From: [Actinomadura] parvosata subsp. kistnae
GTDB lineage: Bacteria > Actinomycetota > Actinomycetes > Streptosporangiales > Streptosporangiaceae
DNA length: 64,000 nucleotides
Assembly: GCF_900323885.1 (NCBI RefSeq)
Contig: NZ_OOHJ01000018.1
Location: forward strand, 2,653,001 to 2,717,000
Direction of reading: 5' to 3'
The notes below the pieces were generated by a model. It did not search any database and was not told the DNA's origin. It worked only from the letters and a program-made list of their open reading frames with translations. Below are positions 39,136 through 47,386 of this stretch, in pieces; position 1 is the stretch's first letter; each line of letters starts with the position of its first letter. Made by a program: the position numbers and the translations under genes.

Positions 39136-39549
39136 GTGCTGGAGAGTAGCCATTCGGGCCGACAACACTTTGAACCGTAACGATCTTGCTAACGTCGGCG
39201 CTACTGTAACAACACCCTTGAACACCCCTGGACGGCTCTGGAGTCTCCGAGGCCAAAAAGCCCTGATGAGCAGGCGTTTCTATCGGTGCTGGGTGGTGAT
39301 GGACGTCTCCGGCCTTGCTGCGGATCAGAAGGCTGAGTCCACGTAGGACCGCGACGCGCCACGGTGAACTCGACAACCCCGTCGCAACCGGGCTGAGGCC
39401 GTGACGATCGCGGACTTCGGTGCCCATCTCACGGGCCGGGGCGATCGCCGCCGAGGCCCTCCTTCGTCGGGCCTCGGCACTGGTTATGGCGGTATCTGTG
39501 GCGGAAGCCCTCGCAACAAGGGGTACGGGGCTTCCGATTGAGGTCGGCT
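39136..39549. other. Intergenic junk with two hairpins
   Basis: About 410 bp without a credible gene between the fragment and the DGQHR gene. Hairpin GCCGAGGCCC (39450-39459) / GGGCCTCGGC (39469-39478) has a perfect 10-bp stem, and a second one lies at 39502-39536. Confidence 0.5.
39502..39536 (-). terminator. Hairpin downstream of DGQHR gene
   Basis: CGGAAGCCC (39502-39510) pairs with GGGCTTCCG (39528-39536), 14 bp beyond the stop of the minus-strand DGQHR gene; the 39450-39478 hairpin may strengthen termination. Confidence 0.5.
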
Positions 39550-41103
39550 TTACTGCGTGGCGATTGCGGTCTTCTTTGGGCGGCCACGACCGCGCTTGCG
39601 TGCGATCAGGCCGAGCTTGGTGAAGGTCTCGTCCGTTCCCAGGGTGCTGAGATCGGGGTGCTCCTGGGCGATGTGCGTCAGCACGTTGCTGATGGCTGCC
39701 TCGTAGTTCGAGCGGGTAGCGCCGCTCGCGCCCGCGCGCCAGCGAAGGCCACGCAGGTCCCATGTGGTCTTCGCGAGGGTGCCCTCGAAGAACTCGTGGG
39801 TCATCGTCTTGTCATCGTCGCCCGTCTTGAGAGCGTCGCGCTGCCAAGGAATCTCGGCGAGCGCGTCTACAGCCTCGTGCGGAGATACGCCGGCCATCCG
39901 GGCGGCGGCGACGGTGTTGGCGATGACATGTAGCCCGGCCGCTGCCGAGTGCAAGTATTTCTCGCGGAACTCGGCGACGGTCAGGTTGCCATCGTTGATC
40001 TCCTGCCAGCCAGGGATGTTCTGGAATGCGTAGTCCAGAATCTCCACGATCTCCGCACCGATCTCGAGAAGCACCTCTTCGCCAGAGGTGTCCCCGGTTG
40101 TACGCTGCTTGATGACGTTGTTCAGATGCTCCTCCCGGGCGTCGGGAGTCCGGTCGCGGACACCGACGCCAGCGATAGCGGCAGCGGCTGAGCGGACCGC
40201 GGCTGCGGGGTAGAGGCCTTCGAACTTGCTGCCGTTCTTCTCGGCGCGCTTCTTGTGTGACGCGTTGGCCAGGTAGGTGACCCGGCCCTGGCACAGCACC
40301 GCGTTCTTGATGACGTACTGGCCGAGACGGTTCTGCACGCTTCCCTTGTCCATGACGGCGATCAGCGAGGGCGAGATCGGTTTGGTGCTCGCCATCTTGA
40401 TGAAGAGCGTCGACAGGATGTCGGGGTCGCCTTCGAGCAGCAGGGTCATCTCCACGGCGGACTGTTCGAGGTACTTGCGGACCACCAGCGCGTCACCTTC
40501 GGTGGCGTCTCGCACCATTTCCCAGACCCGGCTCAGGGAGATCTCGCGGTGCTGCCCGTCGACGGACCACGCGACCGGCGCCCCCTCATACACGGTGACC
40601 TTGACTAGGGTTACGCCGGTGGCGAGTCCCTGGATCTCCTCGATTTCCACGAACTCCGGGTCCGAGTCCATGCCGATCACCAGCGTCCCCAAGTACGGGC
40701 GGTCGGACGTACGGATACCTTCGGCGATCTTCTTGATGTGGGACTCGTAGACGTCCCGCTGTCCTGGACGGCTGGCGTCATCCAGGTCGTAGTCGTTGCG
40801 CTGGAGCAGAGACTCGAAGTTCCAAACCTCAGCCAGCGCTGGCATGGGTTCGGACCAGGTGAGCTTGTCCAGCTTGCCGGCCCGAGACATGAACGCGATC
40901 CGCTCGAAGCGGATGGGCCTCTTGCCCTTGAGCTTGGCGCGTAACTGCTCGATGTCCGTCGAGGTGGCGGTCACGATAACCTCGTTTCTGCGGGCCCTTG
41001 GGTCCGCGAAGTAGGGGATCGGCCCGGCGATACGAAGCTCTGGACAAGCAATGTCGCCGGGCCGAGCTATGTCCTGTGACGCCTGCCACGCTACCAGCGG
41101 CAA
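39550..41103 (-). CDS. DGQHR-domain protein (DndB/DptB-like), orphan
   Basis: 517 residues from TTG 41103; GTG 40974, after GAGG, is an alternative start. The signature 'SVDGQHREISL' (about 181-190) names the DGQHR/DndB superfamily, whose DndB member represses or tunes DNA phosphorothioation genes and binds DNA. The C-terminus 'RKRGRGRPKK' is AT-hook-like. No dndA, dndC, dndD or dndE gene is present, so this is an orphan, perhaps a regulator or part of another defence locus. It is alone at the right end of element 1. Confidence 0.72.
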   Translation of the reverse strand: MPLVAWQASQDIARPGDIACPELRIAGPIPYFADPRARRNEVIVTATSTDIEQLRAKLKGKRPIRFERIAFMSRAGKLDKLTWSEPMPALAEVWNFESLLQRNDYDLDDASRPGQRDVYESHIKKIAEGIRTSDRPYLGTLVIGMDSDPEFVEIEEIQGLATGVTLVKVTVYEGAPVAWSVDGQHREISLSRVWEMVRDATEGDALVVRKYLEQSAVEMTLLLEGDPDILSTLFIKMASTKPISPSLIAVMDKGSVQNRLGQYVIKNAVLCQGRVTYLANASHKKRAEKNGSKFEGLYPAAAVRSAAAAIAGVGVRDRTPDAREEHLNNVIKQRTTGDTSGEEVLLEIGAEIVEILDYAFQNIPGWQEINDGNLTVAEFREKYLHSAAAGLHVIANTVAAARMAGVSPHEAVDALAEIPWQRDALKTGDDDKTMTHEFFEGTLAKTTWDLRGLRWRAGASGATRSNYEAAISNVLTHIAQEHPDLSTLGTDETFTKLGLIARKRGRGRPKKTAIATQ

Positions 41104-41659
41104 CGAAGCGGAGACTGTTAATCAAAAATCATTCTAAAAATGGCCAGGCCTATTGATGTCCGATATGCCCTAGAGGCAGTGAAGGCTGGCTGGTGGCGGG
41201 CGGTTGGAAGCGAAGGCACTGACGTCTCACGGCCCAGGTGTCGACCGTTCTCGATGGCCCGAGCACCACGCCTTCGACGGAGGTCCGAAAGAAGCCCCTT
41301 AGGCTGCGCAGTTGGTTTACACGAGCGAAGGTGGCAGCAGCGCTGACAGCAACGTCCCCACACGCCGACGCATGCGCGCCACCGTCCGCACGCCCCTGAC
41401 CACGGCCTACATCAGCTGAGCAGGGTGCTTGCTCCGCCTGAAACCGGAAGATCGGGCTGCCGCAGAGCTTCCGTCTCCTCAGGCCTGGCGGCCCTGCAGT
41501 ACGGGTCCCCTTGCCACCGGATGAGTTGGCTGGTCACTGCGGTGGTGGTGCTGTACAGCAGAGAAGTACAGCAACGGGGCCTTACACGAGCACACGCTGT
41601 CGGTCGTGAACCGCTCCCTGAGCTGGGCAATGCAGGTTTCAGGTGGTGACTGGCTCCCG
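41104..41659. other. Right-end intergenic region of element 1
   Basis: 555 bp with no convincing gene. It includes the right arm-type site (41553-41572) and reaches the att core at 41660. Short open frames here have no ribosome site or recognisable motif. Confidence 0.5.
41553..41572. repeat. Right arm-type site pair of element 1
   Basis: GTACAGC AGAGAA GTACAGC: the same 7-mer pair and 13-bp period as 21232-21251, 88 bp from the right att core. Confidence 0.65.
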
Positions 41660-41703
41660 TTTGCAAGCAGGAAGTCAGGAGTTCGAATCTCCTAGGCTCC
41701 ACC
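41660..41703 (+). repeat. att core copy 2 (element 1/element 2 junction)
   Basis: 44 bp identical to the 3' part of tRNA-Ala (21139-21182). It is the right end of element 1 and the left end of element 2. The 5' half of the tRNA is absent, so it is not a tRNA gene. Confidence 0.92.
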
Positions 41704-41710
41704 AGCTAAA

Positions 41711-41741
41711 ACACCCCGTCACTGATCATGTGACGGGGTGT
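41711..41741. terminator. Terminator at left end of element 2
   Basis: ACACCCCGTCA (41711-41721) pairs perfectly with TGACGGGGTGT (41731-41741). It would terminate the tRNA transcript if this element sat directly at the tRNA, and int on the other strand now. Confidence 0.75.
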
Positions 41742-41743
41742 TC

Positions 41744-41762
41744 GTGCCATTCACGTGCCATT
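41744..41762. repeat. Left arm-type site pair of element 2
   Basis: GTGCCATTCAC GTGCCATT: two 8-mers at 11-bp period, overlapping the last two bases of the int stop codon. The same pair is at 53927-53945 at the other end. Confidence 0.65.
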
Positions 41763-42942
41763 AGCTCGCGGGCACCAGCGCTCCGGCCATACCGTCGTCA
41801 TCATCATCCTTCTTCGCCTTCTTCTGCTCTGCCTCCACACGGGCGCTGAGAGCGTCGGCGATCTTCTGGTCGGCGTCACGGGTCGCGTGCTGGTAGATGA
41901 GTGCGGCCCGGTCGCTGTCGTGCCCCATCCGAGCCTTCAGGTCAGCGAGGCTTGCTCCTGACTGCGCCGCCAGGGTGTTGCCGGTGTGCCGGAGATCGTG
42001 GAAGTGGAGCCCTTGCACGCCCATCTCCTTGAGCGCGTCAGCCCACTTGGACTCACGGCGGAAGTTGCTCCCTCGAAGGAACGCCCCACGCTTGCCGAGG
42101 AAGACGAAGGCGTTTTCGTCGTCGTCAACGTACGCCGCCAGGTGTTCGACGAGGACCGGGACGATCACCGAGGGGATGCTGACGGTACGCCGGCCAGCCT
42201 TCGACTTGAGCGGGCCGAGGCGCATCTCGCCGTTGTCGAGTTCGAGGAGCTGTTCCCGTACCCGGACTGTGCGGGTCTGAAGGTCGATGCTGGACGGCCG
42301 CAGAGCCGTCACCTCACCCCAGCGCAGACTGGCGAAGGTGGTCAGCAGGACCATGGCGCGGAAACGGCGGTCTGCCATGCGGTCGGCCAGCTCGAAGACC
42401 TGGGCGACAGTGAGCACCGGGCGCTCCGGTGTGTGCTCGTTGCCCGCACCCTTGATCCGGCACGGGTTGCGACTGATCATCTTGTCCTCTTCGACCGCTG
42501 TCATCAGCACGGCGCGGAGCAGGCGATATGCCTTCGCCGTAGTGGAAACGGAGACCCCACGGTCGAGAAGTCCGGCACGCCACGCACGGACCGTTTTCGC
42601 CGTCATCTTGCCGACAGGCACCTTTCCCAGCGTCGGGACGATGTGACGCTCCAGCAACCACGTGTACAGCTCCAGGGTCTTGGGCCGAAGCCCCGGACGC
42701 TCCTTGATCCAGTCGCGTGCGTAGACCGCCAGCTCGACCTTGCCACGCTCCGGGTCGGTCCATTCCCCCGAGATCATCTGAGCCTCGATGAGTGTCAACG
42801 CCCGATCGGCGTCCGTTCTGGTGCCGTAGGTCGTCGCACCTGTGTGGATCACCCCGTCTGGGCCGGGATAGCGAATCTGGAAGCGTCCGGAGGGCAGCTT
42901 GCGGATATTGCCAAAGCGCCGGTGTCCGTCCTTGTTGGCCAT
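41761..42942 (-). CDS. int: Tyrosine integrase of element 2
   Basis: 393 residues. N-terminal arm-binding domain ('GNIRKLPSGRFQIRYPGPDG'), core-binding helices, then the catalytic domain with Arg207 ('SLRWGE'), Lys near 246, H315-x-x-R318 ('HDLRHTGNTL'), His341 and Tyr350. A charged Lys/Asp tail ends the protein. It is clearly different from the integrase of element 1 although both use the same tRNA site. The start overlaps the xis stop as TGATG. It appears intact. Confidence 0.9.
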   Translation of the reverse strand: MANKDGHRRFGNIRKLPSGRFQIRYPGPDGVIHTGATTYGTRTDADRALTLIEAQMISGEWTDPERGKVELAVYARDWIKERPGLRPKTLELYTWLLERHIVPTLGKVPVGKMTAKTVRAWRAGLLDRGVSVSTTAKAYRLLRAVLMTAVEEDKMISRNPCRIKGAGNEHTPERPVLTVAQVFELADRMADRRFRAMVLLTTFASLRWGEVTALRPSSIDLQTRTVRVREQLLELDNGEMRLGPLKSKAGRRTVSIPSVIVPVLVEHLAAYVDDDENAFVFLGKRGAFLRGSNFRRESKWADALKEMGVQGLHFHDLRHTGNTLAAQSGASLADLKARMGHDSDRAALIYQHATRDADQKIADALSARVEAEQKKAKKDDDDDGMAGALVPAS

Positions 42943-43148
42943 CAGGCGGCCCTCCCCGTGACGTTGCTGCGTGTGAGTGGTGTGACGGTGCCCGCGACAA
43001 CGAAGGCGATCAGGGCTGATTCGCGGATGCGGACGTGTCGGCCGACCTTCACGAACTCGATACGTCGCTCGGAGATCAGGCGACGGACGAAGCGCACCGA
43101 GGTGTGCAGTAGTCCGGCCGCTTCATCGACGGTCAGTAGCTGGTCCAT
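42942..43148 (-). CDS. xis: Excisionase of element 2
   Basis: 68 residues from ATG 43148, with GGGAGG upstream. 'LLTVDEAAGLLHTSVRFVRR' and 'VGRHVRIRESALIAFV' form an HTH_17 excisionase. It overlaps int by one base and follows rep by 14 bp, giving the order rep-xis-int as in element 1. Confidence 0.88.
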   Translation of the reverse strand: MDQLLTVDEAAGLLHTSVRFVRRLISERRIEFVKVGRHVRIRESALIAFVVAGTVTPLTRSNVTGRAA

Positions 43149-43162
43149 GTGTCTGCCTCCCT

Positions 43163-44770
43163 TCACGCTGCTTGCAGAGTTGCCGAAAGATCTTGTCCGT
43201 CTGCTCTGGCCTGGAGTTCGGCCATGTGAGTGCGCCAGCGTTGCCGTTCGCGGACTGATCGCAGTAGCCGAACTGCCAGAGGGGCGACATTGGCTTCACC
43301 GGCCGGGACCGGCTTCCAGACATAGCGGTGTGGGTCTGTGGGTTGGTCGGCCTGGCCGAGGGCTTCCAGGACCCAGGTGCGGCGGTCCTGCTTGTGCTCG
43401 GTGAGGGTTTTGTTGCTCCACTTGCGGGAGACCAGGACGCGGCGTCCGGCGTAGCCGAGGTGTTCGGGCTTGTGGGCCTTGGAGCGGCACCGGCCGGGTG
43501 TCATTCCGGCTTTGGCGCCCTTGGGTTGGATGCCGTAGCGGAGCCAGTTCGGGCAAGTGGGTGAGCAGGGTTCGTAGCGCAGGGCATCGACGAAGCGGGC
43601 CGCGTGCTCGTGCTGGGCCTGATTGTCGAGCCCGCCGCCGAGGCTCTTGGTCAGGTACTTGGACAGGTAACGGATGCACTGGTCGGCGTCCTTGCTGCCC
43701 GCGAGCACGCCCTTGACGTCCACCTGCTCGCCGAAACGGATCACGTGGAGCGGTTCGGCGTCCTCGTCGGCGTCCAGGTCGTCGAGGGCTCCGTCCCAAG
43801 TGGGCAGGACCTCTCCGGTGTCGGGGTCGAGGTAGCCGGCCTCTTCCTGCCAGATCGGCAGGTGCTCGCCCTCGAAGGCCACGCGATCGACGGAGGGCCA
43901 CCAGACCTGGTGGTAGGTGGCCGCCGCGATCTGCTTGATCTCTGCTCGTGGGAGCGTTCCACGGATGGCCATGTGCAGGTGTGGGGCGAGCCGCTTCTGA
44001 GGCTCCACGGTCGCGAAGTACTGCACGTCGAAGCCCGCCACGCGGCGCAGGTTCTGTACGAACCGGTCCACCAGCTTGGAGAAGTGCAGCGCGTCCCGAG
44101 CCGCCCGCGTGTAGTTGTAGGTGTCCGGATCGACCGGTGCGCCGTCGCGGACCTTGCCGTACGAGGGCAAGGTGAGCGTGACGAACAGCGAGGGCCGGTA
44201 GATTTTGCCGTCCGGGGCCTGGAAGGTTCGGCCCAGCGTGGTGTGGGCCATCTTGCGCTTGGGCAGGTCCGGCGCGTCCTGCCGCCGCTTGGTCGAGCGG
44301 GAGCGCTTGGACGCCGTACGGCCGAGCACGTTGCCGCGCATGCCAGCCGCGTTGATCTCCTCGTCCAGGCCCTCGATGACCGCGTCCAAGTCGGTCGTGT
44401 CGTCACCGACCTGTTCTGCCTCGTCGCGCTGGGCTTGGACGTCAGCGCGAAACTCGACCAGCCAGCGCTGTTCCTCGTTCGGGTCGTCCGGGGTGATCGC
44501 GGGTTCCTCGTCGAGGTGCCATCCTTCCCGGCATTGGGCCTTGCGGAGCTGCTTGTTGCGCTTGGCGCACGGCGGGCACTTGCTGTCCATCGGCGAGCCG
44601 CACGGGACGTCGATGATCTCCCACTGGCCGGTGTGGGTGTCGAGCCTCTTGAGCGGGACGGGCCGGATGCAGACGCCGTTCAGCTTGGCGACCTCTTCGA
44701 CGACGTCGCGGGCCAGGGGCATCGCCAGCCGTACCGCCCGAGGTAGGGCGCGGTCGTGCGCATGGGTCAT
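43163..44770 (-). CDS. HUH replication initiator (RepSA-like) of element 2
   Basis: 535 residues from ATG 44770, with GGAGG upstream, overlapping the preceding stop as ATGA. Motif 'LFVTLTLPSYG', HUH motif 'LAPHLHMAIRG' (His264, His266) and the Tyr pair in 'IRYLSKYLTK' (Tyr368, Tyr372). A Cys cluster near 57-68 and a later one ('CSPTCPNW') may bind zinc. It initiates rolling-circle replication of the excised element. It is only distantly similar to the Rep of element 1. Confidence 0.87.
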   Translation of the reverse strand: MTHAHDRALPRAVRLAMPLARDVVEEVAKLNGVCIRPVPLKRLDTHTGQWEIIDVPCGSPMDSKCPPCAKRNKQLRKAQCREGWHLDEEPAITPDDPNEEQRWLVEFRADVQAQRDEAEQVGDDTTDLDAVIEGLDEEINAAGMRGNVLGRTASKRSRSTKRRQDAPDLPKRKMAHTTLGRTFQAPDGKIYRPSLFVTLTLPSYGKVRDGAPVDPDTYNYTRAARDALHFSKLVDRFVQNLRRVAGFDVQYFATVEPQKRLAPHLHMAIRGTLPRAEIKQIAAATYHQVWWPSVDRVAFEGEHLPIWQEEAGYLDPDTGEVLPTWDGALDDLDADEDAEPLHVIRFGEQVDVKGVLAGSKDADQCIRYLSKYLTKSLGGGLDNQAQHEHAARFVDALRYEPCSPTCPNWLRYGIQPKGAKAGMTPGRCRSKAHKPEHLGYAGRRVLVSRKWSNKTLTEHKQDRRTWVLEALGQADQPTDPHRYVWKPVPAGEANVAPLAVRLLRSVRERQRWRTHMAELQARADGQDLSATLQAA

Positions 44771-44922
44771 AGGGACCTCCCTTCGTCGGTGTCGGTGAGG
44801 ATGAGTGCGGTCTGGCCGCATTCGCTGCACTCGACCAGTGCGCGGGGCAGGTCGAGCCACAGGGTGTTCAGCGTGCCGCAGGAGGCGCAGCGCAGCCCGT
44901 CAAGGACGTGGGCGAGTGTCAT
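44767..44922 (-). CDS. Small zinc-ribbon protein between tra and rep
   Basis: 51 residues from ATG 44922. 'CASCGTLNTLW' and 'CSECGQTAL' give two CxxC knuckles of a zinc ribbon. The start overlaps the tra stop (ATGA) and the stop overlaps the rep start (ATGA), so it is a coupled link between both genes. Function unknown; such ribbons often aid nucleic-acid or protein contacts. Confidence 0.65.
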   Translation of the reverse strand: MTLAHVLDGLRCASCGTLNTLWLDLPRALVECSECGQTALILTDTDEGRSL

Positions 44923-46337
44923 GCGGCCTCCCCGAACTGGGCGACCATGGCGCGGATGTCGGTGTCGGAGACGTAGGCGGCGCGGACCCGGATGGGTTCG
45001 GGCGAGGTCTCCAGGCGCATGTAGGCGACGCCGGCCCCTTGCTCGGGGATAGGTGAGATGTGGTCGGCCAGGGCGCCCCGGTCGCGTGCGCCGTCGCCAA
45101 GAACCATGTCCACCTGCTCGGACTCGTCCAGCCGGAGCGCGATCTTGTCGGGGAACAGGTTGCGGATGTTCATGACCTCCTTGCGCGGGTCCTGGAGAGC
45201 GGCCATGACGCCGACGCCGACCGAGCGGCCTTGGGTGGCGAGCGTGGCCAGGGCGGCGGAGATGCGATGCCGGAGCTGCTTGTCGGGCTGGTAGGCGGTC
45301 AGGAACGCGACTTCATCGACGAGGACCAGGACGAACGGGTCCTCGATCGTTGGGACGTGGGAGCGTTGGAGACCGGCGAAGCGGGCGGCGCGCTTCTGCA
45401 TGACGCTGACCGCCTCGTCGAGCAGGTCGGCGCAGTCGGCCGGGTCGGCGGCGTAGCGGCCTTGAAAGAGCTCGCGTCCAAAGGACAGCTCCATCAGTTT
45501 GGGATCGAGCGCCCAGACTTCGGCCAGGCCCGCCCGCATGGCGGGGAGCAAGCCGCGGATGGTGTCCCACAGGAAGGAGCCCTTGCCGGCCCCGGTCGCG
45601 CCCGCGATCAGGACGTGGGTGCCGTGGACTTTGAGCCGGAGCGGTCGGCCATCCTCTTGCTTGCCGATTTCGACCGGTCCCACGGTCGGTTGGTCGGGAA
45701 CGGGTAGCGCTGGGATGGGCGTGGCCAAGGGGTCGTGGCGCGGGAAGATGAGCAGCAGTCTGCCGCCCTTGATCAGGGCGACGCGGCAGGAGGTGGCGCC
45801 GAAGCCGTGGGCGAGGTTGTCGATGCGGTCGGACCAGTCCTTGACCGCTTGGCCGCGCAGCATGTGAACGGTGATGCGGTCGGCCCAGCCGTCGCATTGG
45901 ACGCGGAGGAGCCGGGGCAGGTAGGTGCGTCCGTTGACGCGTTTGCCGAGGCCGGAGACGTCCATGACGGACTGCCAGTGACGGCGGTAGACCGACATGA
46001 GCCGCCACCAGGCCAGCAGTCGCCAACCGACGAGCCGGGCGAAGGACCGCCGGTCGATGAAGGCCCAGGAGACCAGGCTCAGCACGACGATCCCGAACAG
46101 GGACGCCGCCAGCGGCCAACCGTACTGATACCAGGTGAAGCCGAGGGCAGCAGGCACGGCCGTGGCCACTGGGTGCCGCCAGATCGTCCGGAACAGGGCG
46201 ACGAGGAAGCGGTTGAGGTAGATGAGCAGGGTGACGAGGGCGGGCGTGCGGACGACGGCCGGTTGGAAGACGATTGCGGTGTCCGGAGTGGTGGTGACGA
46301 GGTTGCGCGCCTCGTCACCGGGAAGCCTCTTGAACAT
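44919..46337 (-). CDS. FtsK/SpoIIIE-like DNA translocase (Tra) of element 2
   Basis: 472 residues. Two N-terminal helices ('PALVTLLIYLNRFLVALF' and 'LAASLFGIVVLSLVSWAFI') anchor it. Walker A is GATGAGKG (about 246-253) and Walker B VLVLVDE (about 336-342), followed by 'TQGRSVGVGVMAALQDPRKE'. It should move double-stranded element DNA between hyphae. The protein differs strongly from the element 1 translocase. It ends in the ATGA overlap with the zinc-ribbon gene. Confidence 0.88.
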   Translation of the reverse strand: MFKRLPGDEARNLVTTTPDTAIVFQPAVVRTPALVTLLIYLNRFLVALFRTIWRHPVATAVPAALGFTWYQYGWPLAASLFGIVVLSLVSWAFIDRRSFARLVGWRLLAWWRLMSVYRRHWQSVMDVSGLGKRVNGRTYLPRLLRVQCDGWADRITVHMLRGQAVKDWSDRIDNLAHGFGATSCRVALIKGGRLLLIFPRHDPLATPIPALPVPDQPTVGPVEIGKQEDGRPLRLKVHGTHVLIAGATGAGKGSFLWDTIRGLLPAMRAGLAEVWALDPKLMELSFGRELFQGRYAADPADCADLLDEAVSVMQKRAARFAGLQRSHVPTIEDPFVLVLVDEVAFLTAYQPDKQLRHRISAALATLATQGRSVGVGVMAALQDPRKEVMNIRNLFPDKIALRLDESEQVDMVLGDGARDRGALADHISPIPEQGAGVAYMRLETSPEPIRVRAAYVSDTDIRAMVAQFGEAA

Positions 46338-46377
46338 TAGGCTGAAGACCTCTCGTGATTCGCGTCAGGGGAGATGA

Positions 46378-46410
46378 GGGGCCGCCGGAAGGACCAGTTC
46401 CAGCGGCCCC
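46378..46410 (-). terminator. Hairpin between the 96-residue gene and tra
   Basis: GGGGCCGC (46378-46385) pairs with GCGGCCCC (46403-46410) around 17 bases, 10 bp after the stop of the upstream gene. It could partly terminate the Pra transcript and so tune tra expression. Confidence 0.4.
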
Positions 46411-46419
46411 GCTTGCTTG

Positions 46420-46710
46420 TCAGGCCGCCTGCTGTTCGGCGTGCAGGCGCTCGCAGTCGGCGAGGAAGGCCACCGCCGCGTCGCACAACTGGCGGGCGAA
46501 GGCGACACGTTCGGCTGTGACCTCGGCGTCCCTCGTCGTGCCGATGCTCACGTGCGTGGCGGCGAAGGCGATGTCGATGAAGGCGTGGGAGCCCTGGCCG
46601 GCCGGGTAGTAAGTCACCTCAGCCGAACTGTCCGGGTAGATCGAGACGCCGATGCGGGGCTCCTCGTCGGGTCGGACCCGGATGACCGTGTAGCTGTAGC
46701 TGTCGTTCAT
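46420..46710 (-). CDS. AICE protein of unknown function
   Basis: 96 residues. It has 'YSYTVIRVRPDEEPRIGVSI' and a helical C-terminus with 'AFARQLCDAAVAFLADCERL'. The start overlaps the Pra-like gene stop as ATGA, so it is cotranslated. I do not recognise the family; the soluble alpha/beta look suggests a small regulator. Confidence 0.55.
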   Translation of the reverse strand: MNDSYSYTVIRVRPDEEPRIGVSIYPDSSAEVTYYPAGQGSHAFIDIAFAATHVSIGTTRDAEVTAERVAFARQLCDAAVAFLADCERLHAEQQAA

Positions 46711-47123
46711 GCTGCGACCTCCTTGCTGCCGTTGGACTTGGTGGTGTTGGTGCGGGGCGCGAGCATCTGCCGCGCCTTGATGGAGTAGGCGAGCCGCCCG
46801 GACCCGTTGACGTACGGGGTGACGGTCATGCCGTCGAACTCGACCGGCGTGAACGGCAGCCCCGCGACGGGAGCCGGGGCGACCGGCTGTGTGGGGCTGA
46901 GGATCTTGACGGCCACGGTCTTCTGGGCGGCCTTCAGCGACGGGTCGGCGTCCATGACGGGGATCTGCCAGACGAGTTCGCCCGTCTGCTTGTCCCGTGC
47001 CTGGACGAACCGGCCGTTCGTGGAGGCTTCGAAGTCCTTGACCGGCTCGATCTCCCCGACCGTGTAGCAGCCGTGCGGGAAGACCTGGGCGAACGTGACG
47101 GGGATGGGACCTTGGATTGCCAT
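46707..47123 (-). CDS. Pra-like replication, integration and excision activator
   Basis: 138 residues from ATG 47123, with GAGGGAG upstream. 'MAIQGPIPVTFAQVFPHGCY' and 'DKQTGELVWQIPVMDADPS' are typical of the pSAM2 Pra family, which activates rep-xis-int and so starts excision. It is the first gene of the element 2 operon and is controlled by the dyads at 47159-47215, presumably repressed by the GntR-UTRA protein. Confidence 0.78.
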   Translation of the reverse strand: MAIQGPIPVTFAQVFPHGCYTVGEIEPVKDFEASTNGRFVQARDKQTGELVWQIPVMDADPSLKAAQKTVAVKILSPTQPVAPAPVAGLPFTPVEFDGMTVTPYVNGSGRLAYSIKARQMLAPRTNTTKSNGSKEVAA

Positions 47124-47158
47124 GTTTGCATCACTCCCTCTCTTGTGCGGCCAGCCAT

Positions 47159-47215
47159 CTTGACTGACCAAGTTGTAAGCCCATTAAGCATGAAGCTCAC
47201 TTGGCCAGTCAAGTG
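47159..47215. promoter_or_regulatory. Two CTTGACTGRCCAAG operators upstream of the Pra-like gene
   Basis: CTTGACTGACCAAG (47159-47172) and, on the other strand, CTTGACTGGCCAAG (47213-47200) are 14-bp dyads with CTTG/CAAG arms, 41 bp apart in opposite orientation. The second includes TTGACT, usable as a -35 of the Pra operon. They are likely sites of the GntR repressor encoded at 48817. Confidence 0.6.
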
Positions 47216-47386
47216 CACCAAGCGGCCTTCGCTAAGAAGTTGGAACTCCGGCGCGCCAAACTAGGGCGTAATAGAAATTCGCCCGAAACCGGATAAACGC
47301 TTACGTATGCTCGCTTGGTGTAACCCCAATGGCGCTCACGGCTATCTCACCTGTGTATGGCTTGTCGCGTGCACTGAGGAGAGCCC

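Larger units (their letters stand above)
21183..41703. mobile_element. AICE element 1, integrated at tRNA-Ala (about 20.5 kb)
   Basis: Flanked by identical 44-bp att cores and matching arm-site repeats (21232 and 41553). It carries a full AICE backbone on the minus strand: int, xis, HUH Rep, two small proteins, a 113-residue protein, DUF2637, an FtsK-like translocase and an SCO3933-like protein, with a divergent GntR gene. Cargo runs from 28.3 to 41.1 kb. The int gene seems frameshifted at its 5' end and an IS982 element is inserted, so mobility is uncertain. Confidence 0.9.

Noticed and set aside
38927..39763. A 278-codon minus-strand gene
   Set aside because: No ribosome site and a random Arg/Ser/Pro-rich translation; it crosses two hairpins and antisense of other genes.
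39550..41103. Complete Dnd phosphorothioation system
   Set aside because: Only a DGQHR protein is present; there is no cysteine desulfurase, DndC, DndD or DndE.
41660..41703. A second tRNA-Ala gene
   Set aside because: Only the 3' part (anticodon loop onward) is present; the acceptor 5' strand and D arm are missing.
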